Positions 22,701-37,367 of a stretch of 64,000 nt of DNA are shown one piece after another. The stretch is taken from NCBI GenBank assembly GCA_020543525.1, contig JAHYIO010000030.1, positions 124,001 through 188,000 on the forward strand. Reading direction: 5' to 3'. The stretch comes from Coriolopsis trogii (lineage: Eukaryota; Basidiomycota; Agaricomycetes; Polyporales; Polyporaceae). Position 1 is the first letter of the stretch; the number at the start of each line of letters is the position of its first letter. A program made the translations under genes and the position numbers. The notes beneath the pieces were generated by a model, which saw only the letters and a program-made list of their open reading frames with translations, did not search any database and had not been told where the DNA came from.

Positions 22701-25700
22701 GATGGGGAGATGTCGCGTCCCTTGACGCCTTTCGACGACACGCTGTCCTTCAGGCCTCTGCGCTCGCCCGGCTCTCCTCCCAAGACTGCGTTGCCATATT
22801 TGCATACGGATAGCCAGGACGATGCACAAGAGCGAAAACCTTCTGATGTGCCAGTCTTCCAGGCGCAACTGTTTGACGAAGAGGCGAATGCTGCGGCACT
22901 CGACGATGGCGAGCACAGCCCGTCCGAGGACGACACGAAGAAGTCCTTTGACTTCACGGGTGAGCTGCGGAAGCTGCAAGAGTCTGGTGGGTCCGACCGA
23001 GCGAGCTTTGTTGAGCAACTCGAGAATGCGTTCAAGACACCCTCACGCATCGAACTCGGGTTCGACTTCGTTGCTGACAGCTTGCTCGTGCCGCCCGTAC
23101 CGGCGCTCCCCGTGAACCTGCGGTCAGCGCCTATGGAGGATGTCCCGAAGAGTTTCTCTGGCTTCGAGGACACTGCGTCCGTCGGGGAGTCTGAGGATGG
23201 GGGCAGCCGCGACTCAGGCTTCTCTCAGGACGAGAGCCATGACATCAGCTTCATGATGCGCGAGCTCGAGGACGAGTGCCGCGTGTATCCAAGACTGTCG
23301 CGCGCCTCGTCTATGCAGTCTAAGCCCTCGGATGGCCATCTCAAGCGGGACTTCAAGTTTGGCGGCAAGCCATCTCCGGTCGCGGATACGACGACGGAGT
23401 TGGACATGAAACCTCTTACGCTCTCTGACATCATTCCGCCTGTGTCGCATTCGAGGTCTCACTCTCACAGCTCTATCGTGGAAGAAGACAGTTCGGTGCT
23501 CAAGTCGATCTTGGCCAAGGCTGCGGATACTCTGCCAGGGGAGCCCGGGAGTCGCTCACGCGTCAACTCGAACGCGAGCCTCAACTCCAAACGGTGTATC
23601 CGCGGGTCACCACGTGCAGATGAGACTGCAGGTACGCATGGTCACTCTCGTGCAGAGTCGGGCGTCAGCTTCACCGGCTTCGATTCATTTGACGAGGTGC
23701 GGCGCGGGTTTGAGTTCCACCCGAACCGGCCTGCGTTCTACCCACCTCCCAACGCCGTCTCACGCTCTACGTATGGACACGGGAGAGATATGTCGGTGTT
23801 CAGCATCGCGTCTGTTTCTTCCTACGGCGCCACTGTCAACTCAGGCGTCCAGGATCCCTTTGGGTATGCGCGAGACGAACCGAGCCGGCCGCCTTCGATG
23901 GATGACATGTCGATCTCGATGTCAATGACGGTGGACGACACGTTCCAGTTCATCCGTCAGAACAGGCCTCGTCGCCGGGTCGACAGCGACGCATCAAGCT
24001 TCTACTTCCAGCCGTCCCAGATACACCCCTACCGCAATCGTGGACACCGCCGTGGACCATCCGCAATGTCCGTCACGTCAGGCGCGCCACCGGTGAGCTT
24101 GCACAACCGCAGCTTCGCTGCGCACGCGCATAGGCGGAACGACTCGAACACGAGCGCGAGCTCCGTCGCTCTGTCGTATGCGATGCATGGCGCGAATGGG
24201 GGACGGGCTGCCTGGGCGGCGCACAACCGGGATTACTCGGTGGACTCGATCATGAGCGACTACTCGGAGCGACCGGTCGCGAGGCCCGGGCTTGGCGACA
24301 AGATGTTCGACAATGCACACGGGGCGCCGTTGAGCGCGATTCCTGCTTCGCCGGAGAGTTCGTACAGCGACGATGAAGAGGCGAACCGGACGTCCTGGGA
24401 TTCGATCATGGATAACGACCGGTACACTGGCGCGTCTGTCGTTGAGGACTCGATTTTTGACAGGACCGGGAAGAGGACGTCGGTGTCATCGGAGTCTGTG
24501 TTTGGTTACGATGGGTCGTACGCGCAGTATGGGCGGTATGCGGGCAGGCAGCAGTTCCGGCCACTTTCGATCATGAGCGAGGCGAGCGTCCATAGTCCGG
24601 TCAAGGAGGACGACACCATGATTACGGTATGTGGACGAGGCTTTTTTGCATGGTCACGATCACTGATGTTTTATTTTATTTTATTTCATGCGCAGATGCT
24701 TGGTGGTGGACATGTTCGCCGGCGCTCCGTTGCCTCTGTGGTTGATGCGTCCCCTTGCGTTCGAGTGGAGAGGAATCGGCAGATGATGTTCCCTGGACGT
24801 GTCCTACAGTTCGAAGCCGAGCCTCCGGCGAAGGACTCACCTAAGCAGGCAAGGCTGGTTGCACAACCGTCGATCGCGTCGACCTCTTCGTTCCAGTTCG
24901 GCGGCGAGCGCATGATCAAGGCGCGTCAAGGCTTGCTGGAGCGTCAGAGCCTGGAGGAGAGTGCGCTGATGGCACAAGGCGAGGACCTCTTGGCTTCACG
25001 TACGTTCCTTGTCACGATTGTTTGAACGCTCGACTGATGGATCCGATGCAGTGCGTGAGCAGTCTATCTTCAACAGGCCTTCTCCTGCTGGACGTTCCCG
25101 CTCGAGCACGTGCACTTCGGCTTCTTCTGGTACGGACACACCCCCGCTTTCGGCCTCTGACGGCTCCTCTATCTCTGGCGGCTCTCAATCAAGCATCGAC
25201 CTTGGTCACCTCAGCGCGCTGCTCACGAATGCTAGCAACCCTAGCAGCGGCGTGGCAAGAGCTCGTGCCTCTCGGGCTCGGGCTCGCGGGACTGGCCATC
25301 GTCGCCGGATCGATCAGGCGCGCATGTCTCGCTCGTCTGTGTACGAGACCATCCAAGAGGAAGCGTCTGCATCTGGCTCGCCCGTGTCTAGTCACCACCC
25401 GACGCCTCAGGACATCGCCAAGCAGATGAACGGGACGATGATCAATGACTCGGTGTTCGTCGTGGAGGACGACCGGGACTCGGTATACAGTGTTGAGTGG
25501 GACGACGAGCACGGGATCACGACTCTGCGTCGGTACTACGCTCTTCGTGACGAGGCTCAGGTCACTGTGGACGAGAGCAAGCGCTTGTGGATGGACACTC
25601 CTTTCTCTGTCTTTGCGCTTCAATGTGAGTGACTCCACGTTCTGTGGTGGCCTGTTCCTGACTCGCGTTTCTTGCCTACAGCGTTCCAGCCTCCGCGTGA

Positions 25701-26326
25701 GCCCACGGCCATGCAAGCCATGCTCGAGCACTCCCAGAAGAACTATGGTCCTCTCCCGTCCGAACTCCGTCCTCACCGTGTCAGGTCGCGCACGTCCTCC
25801 CGAGCGTCACCGTACCCTCTTCGAGCCATGCGCTCGGCGCTCTCTCCCGAGAAACAACAGCGTTCGTCGCCGATGCAGGTGTACTCTGAGACTCAGAGCA
25901 GGCCGGCGTTCAGTGCGCCCCAGGAGCACTCGATCTTGCGTGAGGTGCAGCGCAACACGAACGTCAACGTCCCGACGCCGCCCCCTGCGCTCGGAGAGAT
26001 CAAGCCGTTCTCGCCGTTCAACGTGCAGCTTGAGACCTCGAAGCAGGGCAGAAATGCGATGGGCCTGCCTGCGCGTCCTCGCGTCACCTCGAGCACGCGG
26101 CGCGCGGCTCTTGGATGGGCCAAGCGCAGCACGGGCAAGTCGAGCACTCAGGACTGCAAGGAGAACTCGGTCATCATCCCTACGTAAGTCTTGATTTGCT
26201 GTATGCGTATTGTGTGCTAGTACTGACGTGATTCGCCGTTGCAGCCCTTCCGAGACCCTCAGGATCAACCGTCCACGCCCTCGTGGCCGACCCACTCCCG
26301 CACGAGTAGCAGTCCCGGCGGCATGA
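19775..26326 (+). CDS. Very long disordered Ser-rich protein with C-terminal AT-hook-like motif
   Basis: Basidiomycete protein of about 2,070 residues with no recognised catalytic domain. I read seven exons: about 19775-20440, 20495-21771, 21829-24626, 24696-25000, 25051-25625, 25681-26184 and 26245-26326, all with canonical borders. The N-terminal part contains FEIYVDQGDDPELGEIVVVK. A Lys/Glu-dense KEKE tract of about 45 residues lies at 20815-20955. Exon 3 opens with AMISLLDAATNDLASLINRL, a predicted amphipathic helix that is probably the best-conserved block. Most of the rest is Ser/Pro/Asp-rich with many phosphorylatable sites. Near the end come SVYSVEWDDEHGITTLRRYY and then FSVFALQSFQPPREP. 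The last exon ends RPRPRGRPTPAR, whose core PRGRP matches an AT-hook. Function is unknown. A cell-polarity or chromatin scaffold role would be a guess. Confidence 0.8.
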
Positions 26327-27426
26327 TTCTTCCCTTTTTCCGAACGACGACAACTCCAGATAAACCGTTACACATCTCCCGCCGTCTTCGTTCGTGCCGT
26401 CCACTTGCACACGATGTGGACGCGTCTTGCTCCCCGTCGGAACGGAGTGGTGGGTTCATTCTCTATGCTATGAACATATCTCTCGAAGATTCTATGCTCC
26501 GTATCTCTCTTCGTCATACTATCTTGTCTCGTTGCTATCGTGCATCTGCTATCCCCAAATCGAGTTGACACGCTGTACTACTCTGTTCGCTTTCCGGTAT
26601 TACGCTCACCACCCCCGCTCGCCACCCTGCTTTGCTTGCTGTTCCTGTGCACGTAGGCGCTCTCGCGCGTCGCGACGGCTCTGGGGTGGGACGTCCCAGG
26701 TTCTGCCCTGGTCCTCATCTCGGAGTTGTCTTGCGTTCGCACGAGAAGTGATTGTACATACTTTGGAGTTGTACTCGCTCATCTCGGATTTCCGTATGCG
26801 GCACGTTGGCTCATAGGTCTCTCTCACATATCTAGCACTGTGTCCTGTATATTCGTCGAACGAATGGAAACGATGCTTTGCTGCTCTCTGGCGTGTGATC
26901 ACGCGTCTGAGCACGCCGGTTTAGTGACTTGCTGTTTCTGGTGGACGCTTGGCAGGCGCCTACATCGTATTGCCACTTAGATCACGACTCCGACGTTGGA
27001 ACAGTGTGCTGCTACGTCTACGTGGTTATATGTTGCCGCGAACTGAAGACTTGCACGTGCGACCACAACATTCTCATATGCTCTGACGGTCGAGGCATTG
27101 CGCTCGAGTAACGTCGCATCCCTCTCGGAGGAATTTGCTTTCGTGGGGATACACACGCCCCACGTGCGGGCTCGTTGTCCATTCCGGGGGAGGTGGACTG
27201 GACAGCCTTGTGGTCCCGAGGCGCGAACACTGTCGTACGAGTCACCGCCCAGCGAAGGCCTGCGGTCGGCGCCGGAGTCGGCATCGTCGTCGAGGTCCGT
27301 CTCCCCGCGGGAGCGCTGACTGGCCTTATAAGCTTCCTTGGGCCCACTGCCGCCATTGCCACGCTTTCCAGATCCTGCCACCCACGCTCAGCCAGGCCTG
27401 CGTTCCCCTCGTGAAGCTCGGCGAAC
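26327..27426. other. Intergenic region, Ser-rich gene to metacaspase
   Basis: About 1.1 kb that holds the 3' untranslated region of the upstream gene (pyrimidine-rich to about 26560) and the metacaspase promoter. No coding exon is recognised. Confidence 0.5.
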
Positions 27427-29742
27427 ATGATGTGGGATTTCAGCGGAGGTGGCACGAACGGGCAGGGAGCCCCTCCATACTACGCCCAGCCCCAGCAGCA
27501 GCCCCGCGCGATCGCCCAAGCGCCCTCGGGCTCGTGAGTGTCGCGTCCTTGTTCGGGTCTGCTGGTCCGCTGACCGCTTGGTCTTATATAGCTACGCCCC
27601 GCCGCCGTGAGTGCCCTTGTACTACGCTGCCCGCCGATAGGCCTTGCTCATGTGTGCGCCGTACTTTTTCAGCCCCGCGGGTCCTCCGCCCATGCCTTTC
27701 ATGCCTATTGGTGCACCACGGAGCAGTTTTCACGAAAGCAGCTATCCTTCTCCGTGAGTGCTCCTGCCACTCGCTGTCGCTTCTATACTGATGATGGAGT
27801 TTAGCTACTTTGAAGAATCAGGGTATGTGCTGTTCAGTTCATGCGCACCGAGTATATGCGCTGACGATTCGCCACAGGCCATGGGTCGCACCGCCTAGCT
27901 CTGCGCCGGTCCCCCGTGGACCGATAGCGATGGGGCCTATCCATGCCGACACCCACTACAGCAGCCATCGCCGCCAGTCTCATTCGCATTCGCGTACTCA
28001 CTCTCCGCGACCGTCGGGACACCACACCACCAGCGCTCCCACAAGGATCACGAGTACGTCTCGCTCGCCGGCTAGGAACGCACCGAGCTGTCTATTGACT
28101 CGTGCGCAGAGCCTCATCGTCCACAGCCGGACCCTATACAGCACCTGCAGCCGGTGGCACCCTCAGGACCCGGCCACCAGCACTTCTTCCAGTATTCGAA
28201 ATGTACGGGTCAGAAGAAGGCGCTCTGCGTGAGTCACCCGATGTCCGTTTTGCAGTGGCACCCCGGACCACAACTGACGGCCTCGGACGGGTTTAGATCG
28301 GGATCAACTACAAGGGGCAGCCGAACGCGCTTTCGGGCTGCATCAACGACGCGCGCAATGTTAGGAGGTTCCTCCGCCACCGAGGGTACAAGGACGAGAA
28401 CATACGCCTCCTGACGGACGACGCTACCAGCTCGCGCGACCTTCCGACTCGGACAAACATCCTCGACGCTATGCACTGGCTCGTCCAAGGCGCACATCAG
28501 CACGACTCTCTCTTCTTCCACTGTGGGTGGTTCGCTCCGTCACCGAGTCGGCTGTCATCTGACCATCGGAGACCATAGACTCCGGACACGGCGGTCAAGT
28601 GAAGGATACAAACGGAGACGAGAAGGACGGGTACGACGAAGGTTGGTCGAACGAACGTGAAGTGTCGAACTCGGCACCTACTGACATGCCTTGCAGTCAT
28701 ATTCCCTCTCGACCACAAACGTGCGGGATATATCACGGATGATGTACGTGTCGCAATACTGGGTATCGTCGAGTGCGGGAGCTGATGACGACCCGTAGCT
28801 GATGCACACCGTCATGGTGCGTCCCTTGCGCCTCCGTCTCCGCTTCTACAGTCTACAGAGCCACTGACCGGACTACAGGTGAAGAGGCTTCCGACCGGCT
28901 GCCGTCTGACCGTGAGTACTCGCTGTCTCGTGGTGCATATAGCTTCTCACCACGGGTTGGTAGGCACTCTTCGACGTATGTACAACAGTCGTATCCCACC
29001 GTCCTCGCCGCTGATGTGCCTTTATGAAGTCATGCCACTCGGGTTCCGCGCTCGGTAAGTCCCTTCATCCTCGTCGTGCCATGTCCAGGACTGACGTTCG
29101 CGCGTGAAGACCTACCCTATCTAGTGCGTCCACTTTCTCAGACCGGACGCGTCCGCCGCGATCGTTGACCGCCCGGTGCACTCACTACGCAGTACTCCTC
29201 CAATGGCCGCGTGAAGGGGAGTCAAGTCAGGGACAAGTGGTTCGACTACAAGTCAACTTCTGCCGACGTCGTGCGTGTGTCTGTGGCGCGAGTGTCATTT
29301 GTGAGCTGGGCTGATAGAGAATCCCGCCGCGTGCGTAGATCTCGTGGTGCGGCTGCAAGGACTCGCAGACGAGCGCAGACACGTGGGAGGACGGTGCCGC
29401 GACCGGCGCGATGAGCTACGTGAGTGCTTGCCCTACGACCGCACGATCGTGGGTCTGACTCTCTCTTGTCCTGGATAGGCCTTTATGTCGTCTCTTCGTG
29501 CGTGGTTTTCCTCCCTCTCGCTCCGAGATTGCGCATGGCTGACGTGCCCCGGGCAGATACGACCCCGAACCAGACATACCAAGAGCTGTTGCGCTCCATC
29601 CGAGCGATCCTGAAGAAGAAGTACAGCCAGAAGCCGCAGCTCTCGAGCTCGCACCGGATCGTGAGTGATAGTCCCGGCGAGCCGGTTTCGGTACCGCTGA
29701 CGTGGCCGTTCCTAGGACACGAACTTGAAGTTCATATTCTGA
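27427..29742 (+). CDS. Type I metacaspase
   Basis: Cysteine peptidase of clan CD that cleaves after Arg/Lys and takes part in stress-related cell death and protein-aggregate clearance. The start reads MMWDFSGGGTNGQ, and the prodomain is rich in Pro, Gln, Tyr and His, spread over five small exons. The p20 domain begins KKALCVGINYKGQPNALSGC and continues with NDARNVRRFLRHRGY. The catalytic His lies in FFHYSGHGGQVKDTNGDEKD and the catalytic Cys in DSCHSGSALDLPY. The p10-like part has ISWCGCKDSQTSADTWEDGA, MSYAFM and NQTYQELLRSIRAILKKKYS. The last exon encodes DTNLKFIF and stops at 29740-29742. I count about 15 introns, mostly 50-70 bp, some flanking exons of only 12-20 bp. The region around the catalytic residues is split by introns within HYSGHGG and just before SCHSG. 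It is convergent with Chk1. Confidence 0.92.
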
Positions 29743-30015
29743 TTGGAGAACGAGGTCGCTCGACTCTCGAACGCTCGCGTGTGTTGTATGTGATGAGTAT
29801 GTATGTTTGGGCATGCGAGCAGAGTGTACGATTGTGCCGTGATGATATGTACCCTGTACCCTGTAATCTCTTCTTCCCGATTATGATAAGCAACGATCTA
29901 ATGCCAAGTCTGGCGCTACAATACAGATTGTACAAGACTGAGGTCTGCAGGAGACCCATCATGAGAATGCCCGGTCGGAGGGAACCAAAGTCTGAGTTTC
30001 CGCACACGGCCCACG

Positions 30016-32059
30016 TCAGTGTTTCTTGAAGACGTGCGGGTTGACGACAGGATGTTCCACCAGAGTCTTCCACATCGCCCTCCACTCGATCGGGTTGCCC
30101 TACACGACACGACACGCCACGCATGAGCACCGCAACAAAGAGCACACAAGGACGGCCAGCCAGCCAGCTGGGCGACGCACCGCATCCCTCTGGAGCTCGA
30201 CGTACGAGCCGGTGTACTCCCCGAGCTGGAACGCGTCGATGACGACGTATCCCTTCATGTGGATCTTGCGCCTGTCCTTGGTCCCGATCCGCATCCGGAT
30301 CGTCGGCTGGTCGTCCGGGTCGTCGGGGACGAGCTCCTTGGCCGGGTTCTGCTTCACGCCCATGGCGGTCAGCGCGTCCTGGACGAGCGCGAGCATCGCG
30401 TGCGGCAGGAGCGCGGCGAAGAAGCGCGTGAGATGCGGCGAGTAGCGGCACCGTCCGTTCCCGAGCTGCGTCTACGCGTATACACACACATGAATGTCAA
30501 GAGTCAGCGATCGCGCGCGGGAGGGAGGGACGAGGGACGAGAGAGAGAAACATAGAGAGGGAGAAACAAAGAGAGAGAGAAACAAAGAGAGAGAGATACG
30601 CACGAAGAGCATGAGCGACTGCGTGAACTGTGTGCGCACGCGCCGAGTGAAGCTCGCGTCTCCGTCGGTCTCCATGCGGTCCTCACCCACGTCCGGCTCT
30701 GCGATGCCCATGTGGCCGTTCTCGCGCAGGCCTTGGGTGAGGCTCTCCGCGATCGCCGCGATCCCGCGGGACGCCAGTTGACTCGGGCGGGACACCCACC
30801 GGTGCCCGCTGACGTCGGCGAGCGTCATCCGCTGCGAGGGACTGATGTCGAGCATCCCTGTGATCAGTGCTGGGCAGTGCGCATGCGCGTGAGAGGGCGT
30901 GGTGCGTGGTGCGTGGAGGCGAGGAGGGACGTACAGAGTGCGTCTTCGGAGAAGCGGTTCCATGGACGGTAGTTGAACGCCTCGCCGGTGATGTATTGCA
31001 TGAACTCGTGGCTGCCCCGCGTCGGCTCGTCCCATGGGGTATCTGAAGACAGAGTGACGATCAGATCTCGTCTAGAGAAGAGACGGACGGTGTTGCTTAC
31101 TCCCAGCGAGCATGGTGTAGAGGATGACACCAGTTCCCCATACGTCGATGGGTTCAGCCTCGTACGAGTCCGTGCCCTTCAGCTGCACAATCGAGCAACC
31201 TCAGTATCTCATCAGCCAGACCACACTGACACGCTACCCACCTCCGGCGCAATGTAGGGCAGACTTCCACATCGCTCGTTCAGCACGCGTGTCTTCCCAG
31301 TCTCTTTGATCTTGTACACCGCACAAAGGCCAAAGTCGCTGATTTTCAGTGTTCCTGCAGCGTCAAGCAGAAGGTTTTCTGGCTTGAGATCTCGATGACA
31401 AACACCCTCTGCGTGGAGGTATTGCTGGACACAGGTGTCAGTTCGCACCGACGTAGCAGGTGCACCCATGAACTTACGAGACCGGCAATCATCTGACAAA
31501 AGTACAGGTGTGCGACATCTTCGTTGATTCCAACGTCGGGTACTGAGATTGAGACATCAGCGAAGCGCTCGTTTCATTGTCCTAGGAAATCACTCACCTA
31601 TCTTGTCGAAGAGGTCGCCACCGGCAGCCATCTCCATAAGGAGATAGTATGCAGGAAGGTAGCCGCCCCGCTGCGCTTGCTCTATCGAGAGCTTCGCAGC
31701 GCCGAGCATCTCGAGAATGTGTTTGTGCTTCAGCGCGTGGTGGACGCGACACTCTTTGTCGATCGACTTCATTTGCCACTCGGAGAAATCGGGGGTGATG
31801 GCGACCACCTTGCACGCAGCGACACTATGAGTTTGTGGATGTACTGCCTGGTATACTCTGTGCGCGTAGCCGTAAGCGTCAGCTTCCGATGAGGTCCGCC
31901 ACGAGGGAGGTGTCGGTACGCACGTAGAAAAGCCACCACCACCAATTGGCTTGACAATTCTGTAACCTAAGGGATGCAACGTCTTAATCTTGCTATATAT
32001 ATCAGACTATAAATGTACACACCAGCCACAGTAGGCATACGAAGTTTTTGTTCAGTCAT
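30016..32059 (-). CDS. chk1: Serine/threonine checkpoint kinase Chk1
   Basis: DNA-damage checkpoint effector kinase acting in the nucleus downstream of Rad3/ATR. Exon 1 encodes [13 protein letters not shown], spliced to [20 protein letters not shown] (glycine-rich loop). It continues with [18 protein letters not shown], which carries the ATP-binding Lys. The hinge has [19 protein letters not shown], the catalytic loop [12 protein letters not shown], the Mg loop [11 protein letters not shown], and the activation segment ends [29 protein letters not shown] and [20 protein letters not shown] follow. The C-terminal regulatory domain has [20 protein letters not shown] and ends VNPHVFKKH. About ten exons are implied. 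An intron near 30535-30600 contains a GAGA-type microsatellite. The 3' two-thirds of the gene is duplicated in inverted orientation at 35662-37074. That copy lacks the N-lobe, so this is the functional gene. Confidence 0.93.
30533..30600. repeat. Purine-rich GAGA/AAACA microsatellite in a Chk1 intron
   Basis: Imperfect repeat of GAGA blocks separated by AAACA, inside an intron of the Chk1 gene. The same intron in the truncated copy at about 36476-36555 lacks this tract, so the tract expanded or was lost after the duplication. Confidence 0.8.
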
Positions 32060-32437
32060 TGTGAGCGCAGTGGACAGATGATGGTCGTGAGAGAGGTTCG
32101 AGGCGCGTAGACGCGTCGCGCTCATCAACACGCTTGAGTCACATACCACACGTCGGGTCACAATTCACGTGCACAGCGTCCATCACAAGCGTCTGTTCCA
32201 CCTATTGTATCAATGTATGGGGGGAAGACGGTCCTCAACCTGCCGTCTTTGTCACACAATAGCAACAACAGCGCCATCGGTTCATTGTCGCCGTCGTCGC
32301 TATGTTATATCACACAGCGAGGCGAGTTGCACACGAATTTGTTCACGTCAGGGATCTGGCACACCATCACTGATATTCATACCTAAACCTTCAGCCTGCC
32401 ACCTCCGATCGCTTCATTCGCCCCGGGCCTGCAATAC

Positions 32438-35367
32438 CTACACATCCCCGACCTGTCCGCCCTTCCGTATATTCTCGAGTGCCTCGGTGAGCCACCTCTC
32501 CATGTCGTCTGCCTTTGACTCCAGTAGTGTGGTATCGACTCCGCTTTGGCGCAACTTCTCCGCTTGTATGTCGAGTGGGCGGTAAGGTGTCATGGAGTTG
32601 GGTGGCATCTTTCCGATTATCACCCAGAGGTATTTGATAAATACTTCCTGGTACTTTGAGTCTTTACCCCCATATTGTCTTGCAAAGCTCGTCAAAGCCG
32701 CGATCCCAGACCACAACGGGCGATCCTGTCTTGTGACCTCCCTGTCTATAATGCTGATGCGTCTGTCGCCCAACTCCTGCGCACTTGACGCTGTGAACAA
32801 CTTGTTGAACTCTATCTTGAGTTCCTTTTGATACTTTTCCGCCACTGTCTTCACCAATCGAGCAGCGGCTATCTGATTTCTAGTCGCGTCTTCGTCTCTC
32901 ATGACCTTCTTCACTTCATTGGTACACCCGTTGATTATGCCTTTGATCTTCCGGTCAGCGCCCATGTACAAAGCCCAAAGGGCAACCCAGCACAAGGACT
33001 CGCGATCGTGGTTGAGCGTGCGCCGGATGATTCTGCGATCCTGTGCCGCGCTTAGAACCGGCAATGACATAAAGCTCAATGTCCCCTAGGTGTCATGCCA
33101 TCGAGCGATCTCAGTTGGTTGCTGGTGACAAAGGCGAGTCAACAACTCACCGTTAGGCCGTCTCCGGGCCGCTTCTCTTCGATCATCAATTTGGCGGTTT
33201 CTTCGTCCTCACTGGGGGCTGGCAGGAAGGACGCAAACTCGAAATCCGTTAGGAGTCCTCCCATCTGATCCGAACCTGGTCTCATGCGCTCGATCTCGAT
33301 CACCGTGTCCGTGACGGTTCTCTTTTGAGGCTTGTGGGTAGCTGATGCTCGAATGAGTACGTTGCCGGCGCTGATATCTCGGTGTAGAACACCCTGCTCA
33401 TGGAGTTGGTCAAGCGCTGTATGGCTCACCAGGTCAGAATATGGGCTTGAAAAGTGGGGGACGTTGATATACCTCCAGCTACGTCTCGAATCGCTGCTAC
33501 AAGTTCTTCCAGGCTTTCCCAGCACCAGACGGGCACCCCAATCGAGCTGAACAAGACACATTGGAGCCGCTTGTCGGCGTTGACCCTGGCTGGCTGGAGC
33601 GTTTCAGACCCTCGTAGTCTGCTGAAGGACTGATATTTCGCAGATTCAGCGTTGTCCGACTTCATATCACCCCCCGCAAGAAGTTGCCCAAGTGCGGTCG
33701 GGAGTGGACGTTGTGCCTCGGCAAATCGTCTCTTGATCTCACCGTAGGCATGGTATCCGTTCATACCGCCAGTGGTCCGCCAGGAAAGCTTCAGCATTGA
33801 GGCCGTCGGCGGAGCTCCAGCACGGCGGGTGTCTCGGGCCCACACGTGCCAAACCCATGTTCCGCAGCCGTAGAGCAGCTCAGAGTGCGGCGTCCACACG
33901 GGTGGTCCCACTGTGGTACATATGTACACCCCTTGGACGTCGCCCTGAGGTACCCTCACTTCGAAACGTGGGTAGTCGTCCAAAGTCAACGACTTCGTGC
34001 CATCTCCTTCCGGTTTCTCAGGCCGGCGCGGAGTATTACCGCCGGTCTGGGGCCCCTGCGCATTACTCGGTCGAGCATACAGGTCACCAGCGACCATCTT
34101 CACAGTCGGATCCTGGCCGAGGTCCACGGGCGTCATCTCGAAGGTGAGGCGGAGGACGATGCGGATGAAGGTGCGCAAGCCTTCGTCCGGATCAGAGTCG
34201 GCTTGGGCTACTTTCTTTTCTCTGATAGTGGTGAGCGGCATGTCCGGGGAGAGCACTATCCCACAACGGTCGAAGTACCCAACGCAGAAACGATGGCCGC
34301 TGACAAAAATCCCATACACAAAAAGCTGGAATGGTCGACGAGAGAGAATCATCTGGGCGTAGTCGGCTCCTTCGGCCAGCGTGTCCATAGGGTTGTATGA
34401 GATCATAGGCAGGTCCGATTCATCCGAGTAGTAATAGTAGTCGCTGTCGTCGAGGCTCGAGGTGTCCTCGGACTCAGACTCGGACACACTGGGCGATTCC
34501 GAGTCTGCATAGATACCCGCTTCGGCATTGTCAGACGGGTAGTTCGTGTACTCTTCATCACTGGCGAGCCACTCGGTCACTTCTTCGTCCAAATCTGAAG
34601 CGTCCACACCCGATCCAACTGACTCTAAGATGAAGCGATTATGAGAGGCTTGTCCCGGTACCGGCAGCCTAGCACTCACCATCAGACCCAGACCAGTCAT
34701 GGCGACCGTAAGCTGGCGAGGCTCTGTATCCCGCTTTGATTGTGATGAATGACGAGCAGTTTCTCAACCGCACGTCATTAGCTACATCATGAGGACCATA
34801 GAACTTGTTCTCCACGGGCTGGTCAGTAGCCCGGAGCCGCTGCGTGCCCAGGTGGTCGGGCATCTCCGTGGTCTCTCCTCGAGGAGGGACATCTATGAGG
34901 AGGAAGTCTGGCAATCTGTGAGGCGATGTGCTATGTATTGGGTCGTCGAGAGTGAGGACGTCGTCCTTTTCCTTTGGTAAAATCTGACGAATGTGAGGCT
35001 CCTGATTCACGCTGCATGCTTGCGATTGGATGGTCTCCATAATTCTGATCTGTATGTTTGTGCGATAGGGGACACCGACTCGGAGGCTCAATATAAAACT
35101 ACAACGACGCAAACCACAACGCACCAAAGGATCATGAAGTCTCTTCTCATTCCGATACTTCCTGTGAACAGAAGCTTTTGCCAGTCTTCGCAAGTCCTCC
35201 TCGCATTGAGATTTGACAGTGCTCAGGATCTGGTCGACGACCTCACGGTTGTGGGAGAGACATCGCACAATTTGTTCAGTCCCAAGAAACCGGTACAAAA
35301 TCTCCCTTTTATTACGGAGAACGGTTCCTTTGAGGTCGGATTCCGAATGCTGGCGGGGCCATGACAT
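32438..35367 (-). CDS. FunK1-type fungal protein kinase, copy 1
   Basis: Member of the FunK1 family, kinase-like proteins expanded in multicellular fungi with no assigned substrate. The start at 35367 reads MSWPRQHSESDLKGTVLRNK, then FLGT and a helical N-terminal region. The conserved FunK1 block TLAEGADYAQMILSRRPFQL leads to VYGIFVSGHRFCVGYFDRCG. The segment VWHVWARD precedes the kinase N-lobe, with MLKLSWR as the likely Lys strand. The catalytic loop is VLHRDISAGNVLI, and the metal-binding motif reads TDFEFA in place of DFG, as is usual for FunK1. The C-terminus has HDRESLCWVALWALYMGADR. A Ser/Asp/Glu-rich linker with a run of five Tyr lies in the middle. Frame changes between exons have plausible introns near 33060-33150 and 33425-33470. 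It lies in the loop between the two Chk1 copies. Confidence 0.82.
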
Positions 35368-35580
35368 GGCGAAGTTGGAGTACTAGTATACGCCGGCGAA
35401 GCGAAACTCCGATTAGATAGCTTTTAGAGTGAAATATGCGCCACGGGCTCCGAAGGGGGATGAGGCACAAGTCAAGATGTCGGATCAGATTATAGACTAC
35501 AAAGTCCATACAAGTCCGAGTCGTTCGTGCTGCGTCCTCTGCAGTACGCTCTAGCGCTCGCGGCGTCTAAGGACGTGTGA

Positions 35581-37001
<1,421 letters not shown>

Positions 37002-37367
37002 CGTGGGACGCAGTTGACGCATACTGCCTTTGTGCCGTGTGCTGAAACTCAGACTTTGATTCCCTTCGACCGGCCAACTGGGACTCAACTCGATGTTACA
37101 TAATGACTACGGCGAGGTGCGCGACACTCTTCTTGTTGGCGGGGCTAGGGCGATTACGACTGCTACTACAAGATTGTCAGACGTCGAAGCCTGGTGTGGT
37201 CGCAAACATATCTTCAAGCATCAATCCTAGATTCTCCCTTTACGACGTAAGTGACATATGGTACACACAGCTAGGCCGGACCTGCTTCAATGGCGTCAAA
37301 TTGTCACTGGCATCAGTATTCATACATGCTCGAACACTCCTTTCCGAAGCTTCTTGCTTCGGAGCGT

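Noticed and set aside
29732..30487. 251-codon minus-strand frame at the Chk1 3' end
   Set aside because: It runs through Chk1 introns in the wrong frame. The Arg/Ala-rich sequence is an off-frame reading of the Chk1 C-terminal exons.
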